Shown in pieces: positions 9,850 through 20,706 of a stretch of 64,000 bases of DNA. The DNA is from Riptortus pedestris (taxonomy: Eukaryota > Arthropoda > Insecta > Hemiptera > Alydidae). The stretch's first letter is position 1. The number at the start of each line of letters is the position of its first letter. The notes below the pieces were generated by a model. That model was not told the origin of the DNA. It did no database searches and saw only the letters and a list, made by a program, of their open reading frames with translations. The translations under genes were made by a program, and so were the position numbers. Location: contig CM032228.1 of the NCBI GenBank assembly GCA_019009955.1, positions 97,274,501-97,338,500 on the forward strand, read 5' to 3'.

Positions 9850-11455
9850 ACACACGCACGCGCACTCAGACACACATGTGCAATAATTAAGTTAAATGTT
9901 TTTGATTCCCACGTTTTTCGCTCCTACGTAACCAATGACTTGAATCATCCAAGTTTAAGAGGACAATTTAAAACCAAATAATAGAAATATAAACATCTAC
10001 ATTACTTAAATGTTCTTCATGAAGTCAAGATACTTTTTACGTTTATATTAGACATTTTATAATTGACATATCAAAGAAGTTTATCTAAATACTAAATTAT
10101 TTTAAAAAGGAATACTGTTATTTTTGATTTACTGAATGAATAGTAGAATATAAAATAATTATTAAAGTAAGTCCAAATATTGTGAGATGAAGAAGAGGAT
10201 TGTTGATGTTGTGGAGAAGGCGTCAAACAGAAGCCATCAGTAAGGCAATTTATCACAGCACCCATGCCAGTATCCATTCCAACTCCATTATTTACCCTTA
10301 CCCCCTTCTACCTTCAAGTAGAGCCAGGCACGTGCCTTATGTGGGGCAAACCACCAAAAAAGGTGTAAACCACTCAACTGAAATGTTTTACCATCCATGT
10401 TTTACTGGAAAAAATAACAGGTGACACGCAGGTGCTGCTTCCCAAAGGCATTTTTGTAAGGTTTATTTTACCCGTTTACCGAAGTCAAGTGTTCTGCAAT
10501 TCTTTCTTTATAGTGAGACAGTTGTTGTCAGATGAACTTCCCACTCACCTTTAATGCTGTTTTACTCTCTTATCAAAGACCAATGCAAAAATTAACGATT
10601 ATTAAGAAAGGAAGAGGGCCTTTTGTTATAAATTAGTTTATTGTGAAAATTAGTTGATTTGTTGTGGGAGTTTCCTACTAAATCAAATTCGTTATTGACT
10701 GAAATTGTACCTTGACCAGTTAAAGTGTAGAGAAGAATTAAAGGGAAAATCCCACATGTGTGTATTATTTTTCTTTGGATCGAAAACAATTACGTAAACA
10801 ACCCTTATGGCTGATGTATTATCTTGCAATTGTTGTGTTCACTACTCTCAGTTACGTAATTAGAGATATTTGTATTTTTAGAGAGGAGAAAAAGAACGTC
10901 AAGAATTTGATGACGCCAAATTTATACATAAATTCCTTAATTCTACGCTATTGTAGAAAATTTGAGCTAATAACAAGATTTTAGAGTAAAGCATTATTTT
11001 ATGTACCTGTATATACCTGTGCCCATCGGTGATGGACTTTTTTTTTTTTAATACAATTTTACATAACCAGTAGTTGAAATTCTCATTTGACTAACTAATT
11101 TTGTTTCTTTATGTTTTCATTGAGTGAAACAATTTTCGGGTTACCAAAACACGTATTAAGGTACAATTTTAGTTCATAACTTTGATCAACAATGTTAACT
11201 ACATATGATTTTTTAATCCAACTCATAATAGCAGAAGATTTGTAATTGTGCTTCTTGATTGGACTTCTTCGGCAATCCTCCTTACTTCATTGTTGATTTT
11301 GGCCTTAAATCCTACTATCATGTTAATTTGTCACCCTACCTCATGTTTGGAATATTTACAATAAATGAAAAATATCTTTAATCGTTATTGATTGTGATAT
11401 TTGGTCAAAGTCTTTTCAGATAGCTTTATGTGCACCTTTTTTTTCTTTTTTCTTT
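9850..11455. other. Unassigned DNA
   Basis: No domain, RNA or repeat family recognised; contains poly-T near 11038-11050. Confidence 0.5.
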
Positions 11456-11539
11456 TTTTTCTGGTTCTTTTTCCTTAGGATAGATTGCTTGTGGCTTTCC
11501 CCCCTTTTGCCGGGGGGGGGGGGGCACTGCGGTCCTTGA

Positions 11540-11865
11540 GAAAAAAAGTCCACCTCCATTCCGAATGGCTCTTTCAAAAAATTATATTCCTTATAAAGTC
11601 AAGGTATATCTTAAATTCTCCAGCATTCCGCATTCAAGCTCAATGTGCTTAGGAGTCTCCTCTTCTCCACATCACCTACATATCGGTGTTTCACTGAGTT
11701 TGATGTTAAACATGTGTTTATTCATCTTCCAGTGCTCCGAGATCACTCCCACTGCATCTCTGAGTTTCTTCCTAGGCCTTCTAAGGTAAATTTCTCTGTT
11801 TCTCCTAACCTCAAACCCGACGAGAGCCTTCGAATGGGTAAACTTGTGTCTTTCCCACACTTTTT
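11540..11865 (-). pseudogene. Jockey/R1-like LINE ORF2, C-terminal zinc-knuckle part
   Basis: Read on the minus strand from 11860, the frame gives WERHKFTHSKALVGFEVRRN..., then HWKMNKHMFNI and the CCHC knuckle (CR, stop, CGEEETPKHIELEC). This is the nucleic-acid-binding end of ORF2 in Jockey-superfamily LINEs. It continues the reverse transcriptase and RNase H at 12175-13330, from which it is separated only by the inserted family A copy. One in-frame stop interrupts the first Cys pair. Downstream (11455-11540) lies the presumed 3' UTR with a 12-G run. Confidence 0.85.
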
Positions 11866-12174
11866 AGCAGATTTCCCTTAAGGGAAATCAGCTATTGAAG
11901 TTGTACTCATGACGGAATTTTCGAAATTTCTCTTCAAATGTCCATCGATCCTACCTAGTAGATGACGAAAATGAGGTCCGTTCAAAACTGTATATATATT
12001 TGTCTGTTACCGCTCTAGCGGTCGCAATTTTTGTTAGATCGTCACCAAACTCGATATTTAGTCGTTTTATGTAAAAAGAAAGATCAAGTTCGTTAATGGC
12101 TGAAATCGGACCAGTCGGAGGAGAGGGGGTTTAGAGGGAAGGATTTTCGAAAATTCGGCCCCTGCGTGACGGAC
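11866..12174 (+). mobile_element. Family A copy A3, nested in the LINE
   Basis: Starts AGCAGATTTCCCTTAAGGGA at 11866 and ends CTGCGTGACGGAC at 12174, with five Ts on each outer side (11861-11865, 12175-12179). The interior is deleted: the module breaks off after AAAATTCG and joins the second arm of the 3' hairpin. The microsatellite site is nearly empty (a short AT run near 11989). The LINE resumes on either side, so the empty site can be read: the LINE carried one run of five Ts there. Confidence 0.9.
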
Positions 12175-13330
12175 TTTTTCAATTCCTTCCTGATCACATT
12201 CTTTATTGAGTTCCTAAGAAGCGCGAGGAAGATACTCCGATAAAAGGTCCTGTTCCAATTGGGGTTACACTTGACCCTCTCCTGGCCAAGTTTTCTGCAT
12301 TTTCATTTCCGGGGATACTCTGGTGTCCTGGTACCCAGTATATTGTCACTCTTATTATCATTCATTAACCCTTGCGTTCCAGCCTTATAACACAGTCCTC
12401 CACAATCCAGTGCCCCACCATAATTTTACATCATTGGCGTATCCTACTGCCCCAAAGCCGTGTCTATTTAAATCCCCCAGGAGGGGATACACCACAGCAA
12501 TGGAGATAGTACTCCCCCTCTGATTGTGCAATCCTCTTCTTGGCCTGCACTCTTCTTCCATCCAGGATGTTAACTATCCATCTAGTGACATTACGATCTA
12601 TTTCGAAGTCCATTAGTGCTGTATTTATCGCACTAGTTGGGGTATTATCAAATGCCCCTCACCTATATCAAGGAAAGCTCCTAGTGCTATTTCCTTATTT
12701 GCTAGAGCTTCCTCTGTTCACTGAGCTGTCTCGCAAGATCTACTAGCCTCATATGCATGCTGGTGCTTTAGGCCCTTTGTGATCTTCGTGCTCTGTGCTA
12801 TAATATGTCTGTCTACTATTTTCAATATTACCTTCAAGAGGAATGACGACAGACATATTTGCCTGTATGCCTTAGCATACTGAGGGTTTTCCTGGTTTAG
12901 GAATTCTTACTCACCTCCATTTTATTTCGTATGTAACCACTTGCCAGACTGCCTCTAAAGTGTCCAACCATAGCCCCTAGTATTTCCTCCACACTACTTT
13001 GCAGAAAAACTGGTTTATTCCATCACACCCAGGTGCCTTGAATGGTTTAAAGCTATTGATAGCTCATTTCACTGCACCTGCACTTATGACCTTATTAGCT
13101 ACATTCCAGTTGCTGTCATTTTCAACCAACTCGCATCAATAACTTCAAAGTCTGTTCTGTATTACTGGTCCCAGTCGGTTCAACTAGGGAGTCTAGTTCC
13201 TGGTGGCTGCTTCTGTGCGTACCCAGCATCTTATGCAGTCTTGTGCCTGTATTTCTTTCTCCTTAATAAATGTTGACATTCTGAGACTAGTCCCTTGGAC
13301 CTGTGTATTCTAAGGCTATACTGTTGAGAT
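12175..13330 (-). pseudogene. Jockey/R1-like LINE ORF2, reverse transcriptase and RNase H
   Basis: Minus-strand translation in several frames gives the ordered motifs of a non-LTR ORF2. FKAPGCDGI lies at about 13018-13045 and IPKPGKP with AYRQICLSSFLLK at about 12870-12900. ALANKEIALGAF...D lies near 12650-12700. GYANDV at about 12428-12444 occupies the place of the catalytic YADD. YWVPGHQSIPGNENAENLARRG at about 12255-12335 is RNase H. ORF2 copies the element's RNA at the target site. Many stops, frameshifts and the Asp to Asn change at the active site mean it is dead. The 5' half (endonuclease, ORF1) is not recognised; 13331-13669 may hold part of it. Confidence 0.85.
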
Positions 13331-13669
13331 AATTGGATTAGGAAAAGCTGTAAAAAAGGGAATGTTTGTTGGGAAGGAGGTTGTATAGTAGGAGAGACTT
13401 GACAGGGGTTAGGTGGAGGTTCTCTGATAAATTACCTGAGCTGACAGGGCTGTTTGAGGTGCCCTTCGCTCTTGGGAGTTGTCCATCTTCTTTACAAGCA
13501 TTTTCCCCTTCTCCATTCTCTTGTAGTGCCGTTTCATTTTCCTCTTCTATGGACTACAGCCCTATTTGAATATTTTCAAATTGCAAACAGTTTTTGAGAT
13601 ATTTTTTTTATTCATTAAAGGGTCCTTTTTATTTCATTATATTATGTCTATGTTTTCCTAATCAGCAAA
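13331..13669. other. Unassigned DNA between LINE and Gypsy element
   Basis: On the minus strand a short Glu-rich frame (EEENETALQENGEGE) is readable and could be LINE ORF1 or 5' sequence, but I cannot confirm a family. Confidence 0.35.
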
Positions 13670-13673
13670 GTAC

Positions 13674-13884
13674 TATAGGCAGTGTTCTCTATAAATAAAT
13701 GAAATCTTGACTCCAAATAATAGGTTATTGTATTTTCATAAATGTCACAAAAATAACAATAACACTTTAGAAAAATACAAACAGCGGTCTCCTCATGGTG
13801 GTACACAAGCAACTGACTGTCTAAACTTTGGTTATCAGTGTTAGGTTAAGTGGTAACCAGGGGCAACGCGGCCCAGCTGTTACA
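13674..13884 (-). repeat. Gypsy 3' LTR
   Basis: 211 bp, in element orientation beginning TGTAACAGCTGGG and ending CTATA. The outer boundary was set by the GTAC target duplication and by where similarity with the other LTR ends. Confidence 0.9.
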
Positions 13885-13897
13885 CCACTCCCCCCTC
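13885..13897 (-). promoter_or_regulatory. Polypurine tract
   Basis: GAGGGGGGAGTGG on the minus strand directly abuts the 3' LTR: the plus-strand primer for reverse transcription. Confidence 0.85.
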
Positions 13898-13916
13898 AGT
13901 GACGGAGTCACAGAAT

Positions 13917-14275
13917 TTAACATTTTTTTTTTACAAGTCTTCCTGTTCTGGTCCTGTAACCTGGAATTTCCGTTGGTTCCGTCTGAGAGGTTTGCGTTGG
14001 CTTTGCTTGTGCAGAATCTTCTTGTGATGGCTGTAGGTCGGTCTTCCCGCTGGTCGTGGATTCCTCAGCAAGTAGGTAGGCTGGTTTCACGCGATCTATG
14101 GAAACTACAACTTCCTTGTCCCTGAGTAGAATCACGAAGTTTCACTTTCACTTTTCACTGCGCTTGACAACTCTATGAGGCCCAGAGTAGGGTGGCTCTA
14201 GTGGTTTTCGGATCGCATCCTCTCTTAAAAACACGTGAGTGCAACTCTGGAGGTCTTTGTGTTGAAATGTTTTCC
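13917..14275 (-). pseudogene. Gypsy pol C-terminus, frameshifted
   Basis: Beyond the stop of the fused frame, other minus-strand frames carry the usual end of this Gypsy group's integrase: CTHVFLREDAIRKPLEPPYSG and PHRVVKRSEK (about 14145-14250), then after stops ILLRDKEVVVSIDRVKPAYL (13917-14135). These belong to the region after the catalytic core that contacts DNA or the target. At least two frameshifts or stops separate them from the 434-codon frame, so the integrase tail is broken even though its core is intact. Confidence 0.8.
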
Positions 14276-15580
14276 TCAGATGATTCGCTCTGGCTTGATG
14301 CGCTTTAGGTCGTCTTTAAGTTGTTGCAACGCTAGTATGGGTTCCTGTTGAGAAGTACTGTCTTCCAGCATTTCGCCCGGTAATCTTAAGGGTTGTCCAT
14401 ACAGTGCTTCAGCGACGCTGGCTCCCAAGTCTTCTTTAAATACTGCCCTAAGACCAAGTAGGACAGAGGGCAAAACCTTGGTCCATCTTTCGGATGCCAA
14501 ATGGGCCATTATAGCTGCTTTGAGGCTTCTGTGCCAGCGTTCTACGCAACCATTCGCTTGAGGGTGATATGCCGTGGTGCGTTTCTTGTCTGTGCCAAGA
14601 ATGATGTTAAGGCGTTGAAAAATTTCAGCTTCAAATTGACGACCTTGATCTGTGGTCAGCCGTACTGGTGTTCCGAAGCGAGCAACCCAATGTGTATAAA
14701 ATGCCTCTGCCACCGTTGCTGCAGTGATTTCTTCGAGAGGTATAGCTTCAGGCCAGCGAGTCGCCCGGCCTATCATGGTAAGGCAGTATCTTTTTCCATC
14801 CGAAGGAAGTAGTGGGCCGATAATGTCTAAATGTACATGCTGGAATCTAGCGGAAGGTTGGTAGGTTCCTAAGGGAGATTGAGTATGCCTTACTACTTTG
14901 GCTCTTTGACAAGGTAAGCAATTCTTGGTCCATTTACCAACATCTTGATTCATATCCGGCCAGAAAAATCTCTGTGCCACCAGTTTCCTAGAAGCTCGGA
15001 TACCTGGATGACTCAGTTCATGGAGTTTGTCAAAAAGAGGTTTCCGAAACTGTGGAGGGACGTAAGGCCTAGCTTTGCTGGTACTCATCTCACAGAGTAT
15101 CTGAGATGATAATCCTGGTAGTGAAGTAAGTTTGAGCTGCAAGCTCTTATTCTTCTTTAAATCACCAAGTGTTGGGTCTGACTTCCGTGCTTGGGCCAGC
15201 TGTTCCATATCATCCGGGATGATCTCTACTCGTGATAGAGCATCTGCCACAATGTTGTCTTTGCCTGGCATATATTCAATATTAGTTGAGAATTGGCTAA
15301 TCCGTGGTGATGATGGACTGCGTGGACGGGGACGCCATCTTCCGCATTCATTTTCTCTTTCACGGCTCTTGGAACGAGCTCGGATTCGAAGCTCAGCGAC
15401 TTCTGCTCGCAGCTTTTGTATTTCGTCTATAAGACGTTCTTTGAGAGCGGTGGATGGGTTGACAGTGGAAACTACTGTTGAAGCTACTGCACTGGATGAG
15501 GGAGGTGCTGCTGCATAGCACTCAGGTGGAGCATCAATCTCTGCGATTTTATCGGCTGTGGCAGCTAATTTTTCTGTCAT
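14276..15580 (-). CDS. Gag C-terminus fused by deletion to Gypsy integrase (434 codons, open)
   Basis: Residues 1-90 are the end of Gag (DKIAEID, then a coiled-coil-like RLIDEIQKLRAEVAELR and a basic RSKSRERE stretch). At about residues 92-95 (near 15300) the frame jumps to the end of RNase H (ISQFSTNIEYMPGK, VADALSR) and on into integrase. The zinc domain is complete: H187, H191, C221, C224 (H-x3-H-x29-C-x2-C). The catalytic triad is complete: D252, D311, E347 with exactly 35 residues between the last two. Integrase inserts retroelement cDNA. The protease and reverse transcriptase between the two parts are gone. The frame is offset one base from gag, so translation would need its own start (M1) or a frameshift. 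The stop falls before the usual C-terminal domain. Whether any protein is made is unknown. Confidence 0.85.
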   Translation of the reverse strand: MTEKLAATADKIAEIDAPPECYAAAPPSSSAVASTVVSTVNPSTALKERLIDEIQKLRAEVAELRIRARSKSRERENECGRWRPRPRSPSSPRISQFSTNIEYMPGKDNIVADALSRVEIIPDDMEQLAQARKSDPTLGDLKKNKSLQLKLTSLPGLSSQILCEMSTSKARPYVPPQFRKPLFDKLHELSHPGIRASRKLVAQRFFWPDMNQDVGKWTKNCLPCQRAKVVRHTQSPLGTYQPSARFQHVHLDIIGPLLPSDGKRYCLTMIGRATRWPEAIPLEEITAATVAEAFYTHWVARFGTPVRLTTDQGRQFEAEIFQRLNIILGTDKKRTTAYHPQANGCVERWHRSLKAAIMAHLASERWTKVLPSVLLGLRAVFKEDLGASVAEALYGQPLRLPGEMLEDSTSQQEPILALQQLKDDLKRIKPERII

Positions 15581-16106
15581 CTTGACCGGTAGCTAAAAGA
15601 ACTGCCTGCATCCTGGATGGCAAATTCCTCAGCCATAATATCCTTACAACGTCTTTGCTGACGATTTGACCTGCTTGTTGTAGCATTCGACGAAGTAATT
15701 GGGATGGCTGTTGATTTCCTAATTGTATGCCTTCCAGAAGTTTCTTTATTCTGCGGGTTTCCGAGTCCCCATAGATTTGGATTAGTCTCTCTTTTAATTT
15801 ATCATAGGGTGCATCTCTATCAGGTTCCGTCAGCATGTCAGCTATTTGTGTCAGTACCTCAAAGTCTAAATTGGCTATTACCACTTGGTATTTCATGTTT
15901 TGGGAGACGACACGTGACGTATAAAAAACTGCCTCGACCTGAAAGAACCATAATATTGGATTTGCTTTTATAAAGGTCGGAAGTCGAGCATGGGCGCCGC
16001 TGAAAGTAGTTGCTATTTCGGGCTGCCCGCTTGTGCCATCTGCCCTAAGAGCTGGTTCAGCTAATGGGTTAACCTCACCTCTGTGGTCTTCCTCCTTATT
16101 CTGCAT
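15549..16106 (-). pseudogene. Gypsy gag, N-terminal part, frameshifted
   Basis: A 185-codon frame starts at ATG 16104-16106, 12 bases past the primer-binding site. It shows the capsid-like wording of arthropod Gypsy Gag: LPTFIKANPILWFFQVEAVF (about residues 43-62), MKYQVVIANLDFEVLTQIADML, and LLEGIQLGNQQPSQLLRRM. Gag forms the particle around element RNA. The true continuation (LAATADKIAEID) is in the next frame, entered about 15578-15583, so a one-base indel truncates this protein shortly after LLATGQD. The Cys-His zinc knuckle normally following the basic tail lies in the deleted part. Confidence 0.85.
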
Positions 16107-16118
16107 CTCGATTAGCAG

Positions 16119-16141
16119 TCAAAATCGCGTCGGGGTCACCA
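16119..16141 (-). promoter_or_regulatory. Primer-binding site, tRNA-Trp
   Basis: TGGTGACCCCGACG on the minus strand, four bases from the 5' LTR, is complementary to the 3' end of eukaryotic tRNA-Trp including CCA. The next base is C where the tRNA predicts T; complementarity then resumes with GATTT. Confidence 0.85.
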
Positions 16142-16145
16142 GTTT

Positions 16146-16356
16146 TATAGGGAGTGTTCTCTATAAATAAATGAAATCTTGACTCCAAATAATAGGTTAT
16201 TGTATTTTCATAAATGTCACAAAAATAATAATACAACTTTAGAATAATACAAACAGCGGTCTCCTCATGGTGGTACACAAGCAACTGACTGTCTAAACTT
16301 TGGTTATCAGTGTTAGGTTAGGTGGTAACCAGGGGCAACGCGGCCCAGCTGTTACA
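16146..16356 (-). repeat. Gypsy 5' LTR
   Basis: 211 bp, six differences from the 3' LTR. In element orientation an AGTCAGTTGC sequence could serve as an arthropod-type initiator, but this is inference only. GTAC at 16357-16360 completes the target duplication. Confidence 0.9.
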
Positions 16357-16360
16357 GTAC

Positions 16361-19300
16361 CAAAGTGCTTCCAAGAATGAGCTCTGTATCTTTAGGTGTC
16401 GCACTAAATCATCTCCTACTTTACCATGACATTTTACATTCTATAAAATAATGAGATTACCTCAATGTGGACAAATAGTTCCCTTAATAACATAGTTACA
16501 CCTGATTTCATTGAAAAATTTGAAAATACTATTTATAACCTATGTTTTAAACTCTTTTCAGAACTAAATTTCTGTTTTGTAATAAGACATTAATTTGACT
16601 TCCGTCTTCTTATTTTCTAAATTCTACTTAAAACAAATTATGAGAACGATGGATTTTTTTTTCACTTTTATTACACTTGAAATAGCGAGGTGAAGTATTT
16701 ATGTACGTAATTACTTTGGTTATTTTATTTTTTGTATCACATTTCTTTTGTTTTCCCTTATGTTCACTCGTTATATTGGTTTCATGGTTCTTTTATATTT
16801 GACCAGATTATAACTACCTCTTCCCAAACGCTAAAGATAATGTAATGAATAGTTGTATATATTTTTGTTAAATTGGTCATTTAGTCTGTGCGTTTGTGTA
16901 TGATGGTTTGATGGTTTTCCACCAAATGCATTAAGTCAGATTTAAACTGTAATCCATTGTAATTATTAATAATAGTTAATTTAATCGAGTTGAAAGCCCA
17001 AGGAGGGACGGATTAAAGACGGATTGAACCCGGCAAGCCGCGACTGGTGAGGGGAGATAAGACTGTTGCAAGTGCAGTATTGAAATCCCCAATCGATCTA
17101 AATTTGAAACTAATTTATTATCTCTCTCAAGGTAGCATTATATTCTTCTTTGAAAACACCAACTGTTTTTCCCCATGGCTAATAACAGGAAGATAAAGTT
17201 CCTAGAATGTGATAATGATGAAACCAAATAAAAATGTAAAAAACAGTTTAAAAATGTAACTAAGCATGTTTTTTATTACAAAGAAATTAGATTGTACGTT
17301 TGTTCTAAGGGTTATACACACTCATTTGTTATTCTGATTTGGGATCATCGCCATTTTAAAGGTACTATATTAATCGGTCTGTTTGTCTTCAAAGCATAAA
17401 ATCGGGGGGGGGGATAGTAAAAAGTGTCCCGAAGAAAGAATTACAGGGCCTTTCAAATATAAGAGTCTTCTATCTGCCTTCTACAATTCAAGGAAGTTAA
17501 AATTCTTTAATCAACTCAATGGCCCACCCCAATAGCATTTGACTACGGGTTTAAATTTATAAATACATTATTGTCATAATGTATATCGCACTATTACGAT
17601 TGAATTGAAATATTATCTTCGTTGCTGATTTTTTTTTATCAAAAACATATATGTAATAAATTGTGTTCCTGCTGTTATTTATGGACGCCCCCTTTATGTT
17701 ACTACTCCTAATTGGAGTGAGTTAATGTAAATTACCACCCAAGGTATGGTATTAGTAATTATGACCTTTGAATAATATGCGGTGAAGTGGTTTATTCTGA
17801 AGCCGAAATAGAAACTCCTTCTCAGAAATAGAATTACTGAGAAATTTCTATTCTTTTAAAGAAACTCATTTACCAAAACAATGGTTGATGTATTGTATAC
17901 GTGCTTCGAAGGCAATGGTTTATCCTTTGCAAATGCAATAACTGTTTGAATGATAAGAATCCCTATGGAGTTATAAAAATAAAATGGTGATAATTGATTT
18001 ATCTGAAAATTCATATCTACATAAAATTTGAGCACATGAACTCATAATGGTTTGCCTATTTACAAATGTAGTCTGTATATATAGCAGTACTTAACAGTAA
18101 TATTCTAGATCTTTCGAATAAATGCTATTGTCTCTCTCCAAACGTTGGCATTATAACTCAATGCATTTAAAGTTTATTTAATAATTTTATTATTATATAA
18201 TGTCATAATAAAAGCGATAGTATGCCTCAATGACTTCCCTCTGCTATTTATATATATATGATAAATTCATACTTCATGCCATAGTCTTCCTTTTGTAGTT
18301 TCGATCATTTTTATCTTCCTTTAAGTATAATAATGATATACAATTACATTGCCTTAATAAATCAAAATGTTTGACTGATAATTAAGAATGTTATTAGAAC
18401 ATGAATTTGATCAATTTCGTTAATTTAAATGTCATTTTTTTTAGATGATATGATCACTAGAAAATAGGGTAGAGATATTAATAAATGCAAACATTCATTT
18501 CCTTTAAAAGGTTAATATTGTTTCTGTTGAAGGGAGAAATTGGTTATTGATTTCATTGATGTCTGAGATCGAATTTATGTTGGGGAAAGATTTGTTTAGA
18601 AGAGATGCGTATCCATTCTTTCATGGAAAATTTTAAATCCTTTCATCCTTAAGTACACGTTATAAATTGGTTTCAGAAAACTATTTACCGCCTTTATAGC
18701 TATAGTTGAATGGGCAATCAAAATTTAAGCCTAGAAATAACAGGAACTCAATATAGTAAAGGCTCTAATTGGTGGGGGGGGGGGTGCTGTCTCTATGGAT
18801 ATGATTTCATGACATCAGACGGAGTGTATATGATTAGAATCATAATTACTCTTTTTTATTAGTTCTGACAACAGTAGTGCAATCTAGGGGAAAAAAGACG
18901 ATTTCTACAAAATGATTTATGTGATTTTCTCATAATGTGATATGAATAGCTTATATAATAAACACATAAAGACAAAATTACTTGACCCTGTGTTGTTTAT
19001 TGTAATGTAAAACATCAGAGTACCCAAGTGAGCTGTACTCATTTATTCCAAGAAACCTTATCACCGTCTTTAGGGCAATTTTACGTAATTTCTAGACAGC
19101 ATTCATCTAAACTGTCGGGTGATAAAAGCTGTCCAATTTCTATTAATGAGAAGAGTGAATCTCATACAAGAAACGGCAAGAAGCTGAATTTCAAAGTCTT
19201 TTAATACTATAGATCTGAAGAGTTTTACTATTACTTTGTTTACGTTTAGCTCATGTTGGTTTTAGGTGTGTTGTTTATCTTCCGTATTATTCTCTTTATA

Positions 19301-19966
19301 TCAAGTTGCTTCACAAATTTTGTTTTCTACTGCGTATAATTTCCCATTTTATGCTTTTTAAGAATTTGACCTGTTTTTTAAAAGGTACCTTTTTCGTGGG
19401 TTAGCGATGGTGAATTTGTTTTCACACTGAATTACCTTCGTGGAGACACCAGGCTTGATATATTTCATGGATTTAGCTTGGTGTTTACACGTCCAACAAG
19501 TTGGACTTACCTATATCGAGGAGAAATGAAATAAGTGAATTAAATGGCTTTCACTCCGGTTAAATTTTATTCGCCTCTCTGCATAGGAACAAGCTCATAG
19601 CAGTTTTATGAGTCTAATACAAAAAAATACGTTGTACTTAGAAGTATATCTCTCAGAAATACGTTTCACAATATGGTAACATTATTGTATTATGTTCTTT
19701 TAGCTATGAAAGCCATGATTCTTAAAGAAGCCATAGCACTTGTGGATAACTGTGATTCATAGAATCAACTCCTGCATTTAATGAAGTATTCTTGAGCGAA
19801 TCTTTTTGATCATTTTGGAAAAATTTTAAAGTAACTTGCATGGATATATGACTATATAATGCCTTTAGGTTTCATGTACTTATGAATAGGATACCTTGCG
19901 CTATAGTGGCTTCAAGCTACGAACATTCTATGAATTATTATCTGAGGTGCTACTCTGGTATTTAGC
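16361..19966. other. Unassigned AT-rich DNA
   Basis: About 3.6 kb with no recognisable coding domain or repeat family; G runs near 17405 and 18774. Confidence 0.55.
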
Positions 19967-20005
19967 AGTTTCCCCTTAGCGGAAGTCAACTAATGAGGCC
20001 TTGTT
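19967..20005 (+). repeat. Family A solo 5' end
   Basis: AGCAGTTTCCCCTTAGCGG then TCAACTAATGAGG, a decayed copy of the family A 5' palindrome. Confidence 0.55.
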
Positions 20006-20599
20006 TTGGCTACTCCTTCTTCCAATATACATTTATAATATAGTTTGCAGGGTAAAATCTTATTTCCACATCACCACATATAAAGGTTTAACAAGTGTAA
20101 GGCCAAAATTGAGAAGAAGGTTTAATAGCAATAATTATTGTGGCATACTTATTTGTGGCTTTTCTAAAGGAGCTACTTTAGGATCTGTATCCAAAAAGCC
20201 TGGAGACTTGGAAAACCTGGTATTAAATATCTATTTACTGTTTTCTCCTTAAAACGTCTATGTATATTTAATAATAGAGTCCAATATTTCCTTCAACTGA
20301 TATTACCAAAAATGAGTTAGGGTGTAACAGGATAGAGGAAGTTGCCTACCAAGGTCAGTAGGAAGTAGTATGGGCTTGACTCCGAATTAGAAAGGAAGGC
20401 CTTCAACTCACTTGTGTGCAAGCCCCGTGCACCTTGAGAGTTTTCATATCAATACACATTGCCACCTAATTAGCCAACTATGAACATTCCTGGAAAAAGA
20501 GTGATAATTTTAATCTATAGCCTAGGGTCTTGTAGGGCCTTCCTCAAATTTTTGTCATTCGTAATCTCTTATATAGATAGAGTAACTATGGTGTATATC

Positions 20600-20706
20600 A
20601 ATATCGCCATTAAATAAAATCCTTAGTACTAACCCGGTTCAATAAAGGTGTTCACCTTTAGATAGTCCATAGGAAATTAGCCTTAGTAGCTTAACATTAA
20701 CAAATA
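20600..20706 (+). repeat. SINE fragment (family S), body only
   Basis: ATTAAATAAAATCCTTAGTA, AGATAGTCC, AATTAGCCTTAGTAGC and AACATTAACAAATAA match the body and tail of the SINE at 53076-53304. The tRNA-like head is missing. Confidence 0.6.

Larger units (their letters stand above)
13674..16356 (-). mobile_element. Ty3/Gypsy LTR retrotransposon, internally deleted
   Basis: The 2,683-bp element lies on the minus strand: 5' LTR 16146-16356, primer-binding site, gag, a fused gag/integrase frame, pol C-terminus, polypurine tract, 3' LTR 13674-13884. A 4-bp target duplication GTAC flanks it (13670-13673, 16357-16360). The LTRs are equal in length and differ at 6 of 211 positions (about 97% identical), so insertion is fairly recent. 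Protease, reverse transcriptase and most of RNase H are missing; a full member would be roughly 2 kb longer. It cannot copy itself but keeps all the cis signals for being copied by a related active element. No envelope gene is seen. Confidence 0.95.
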
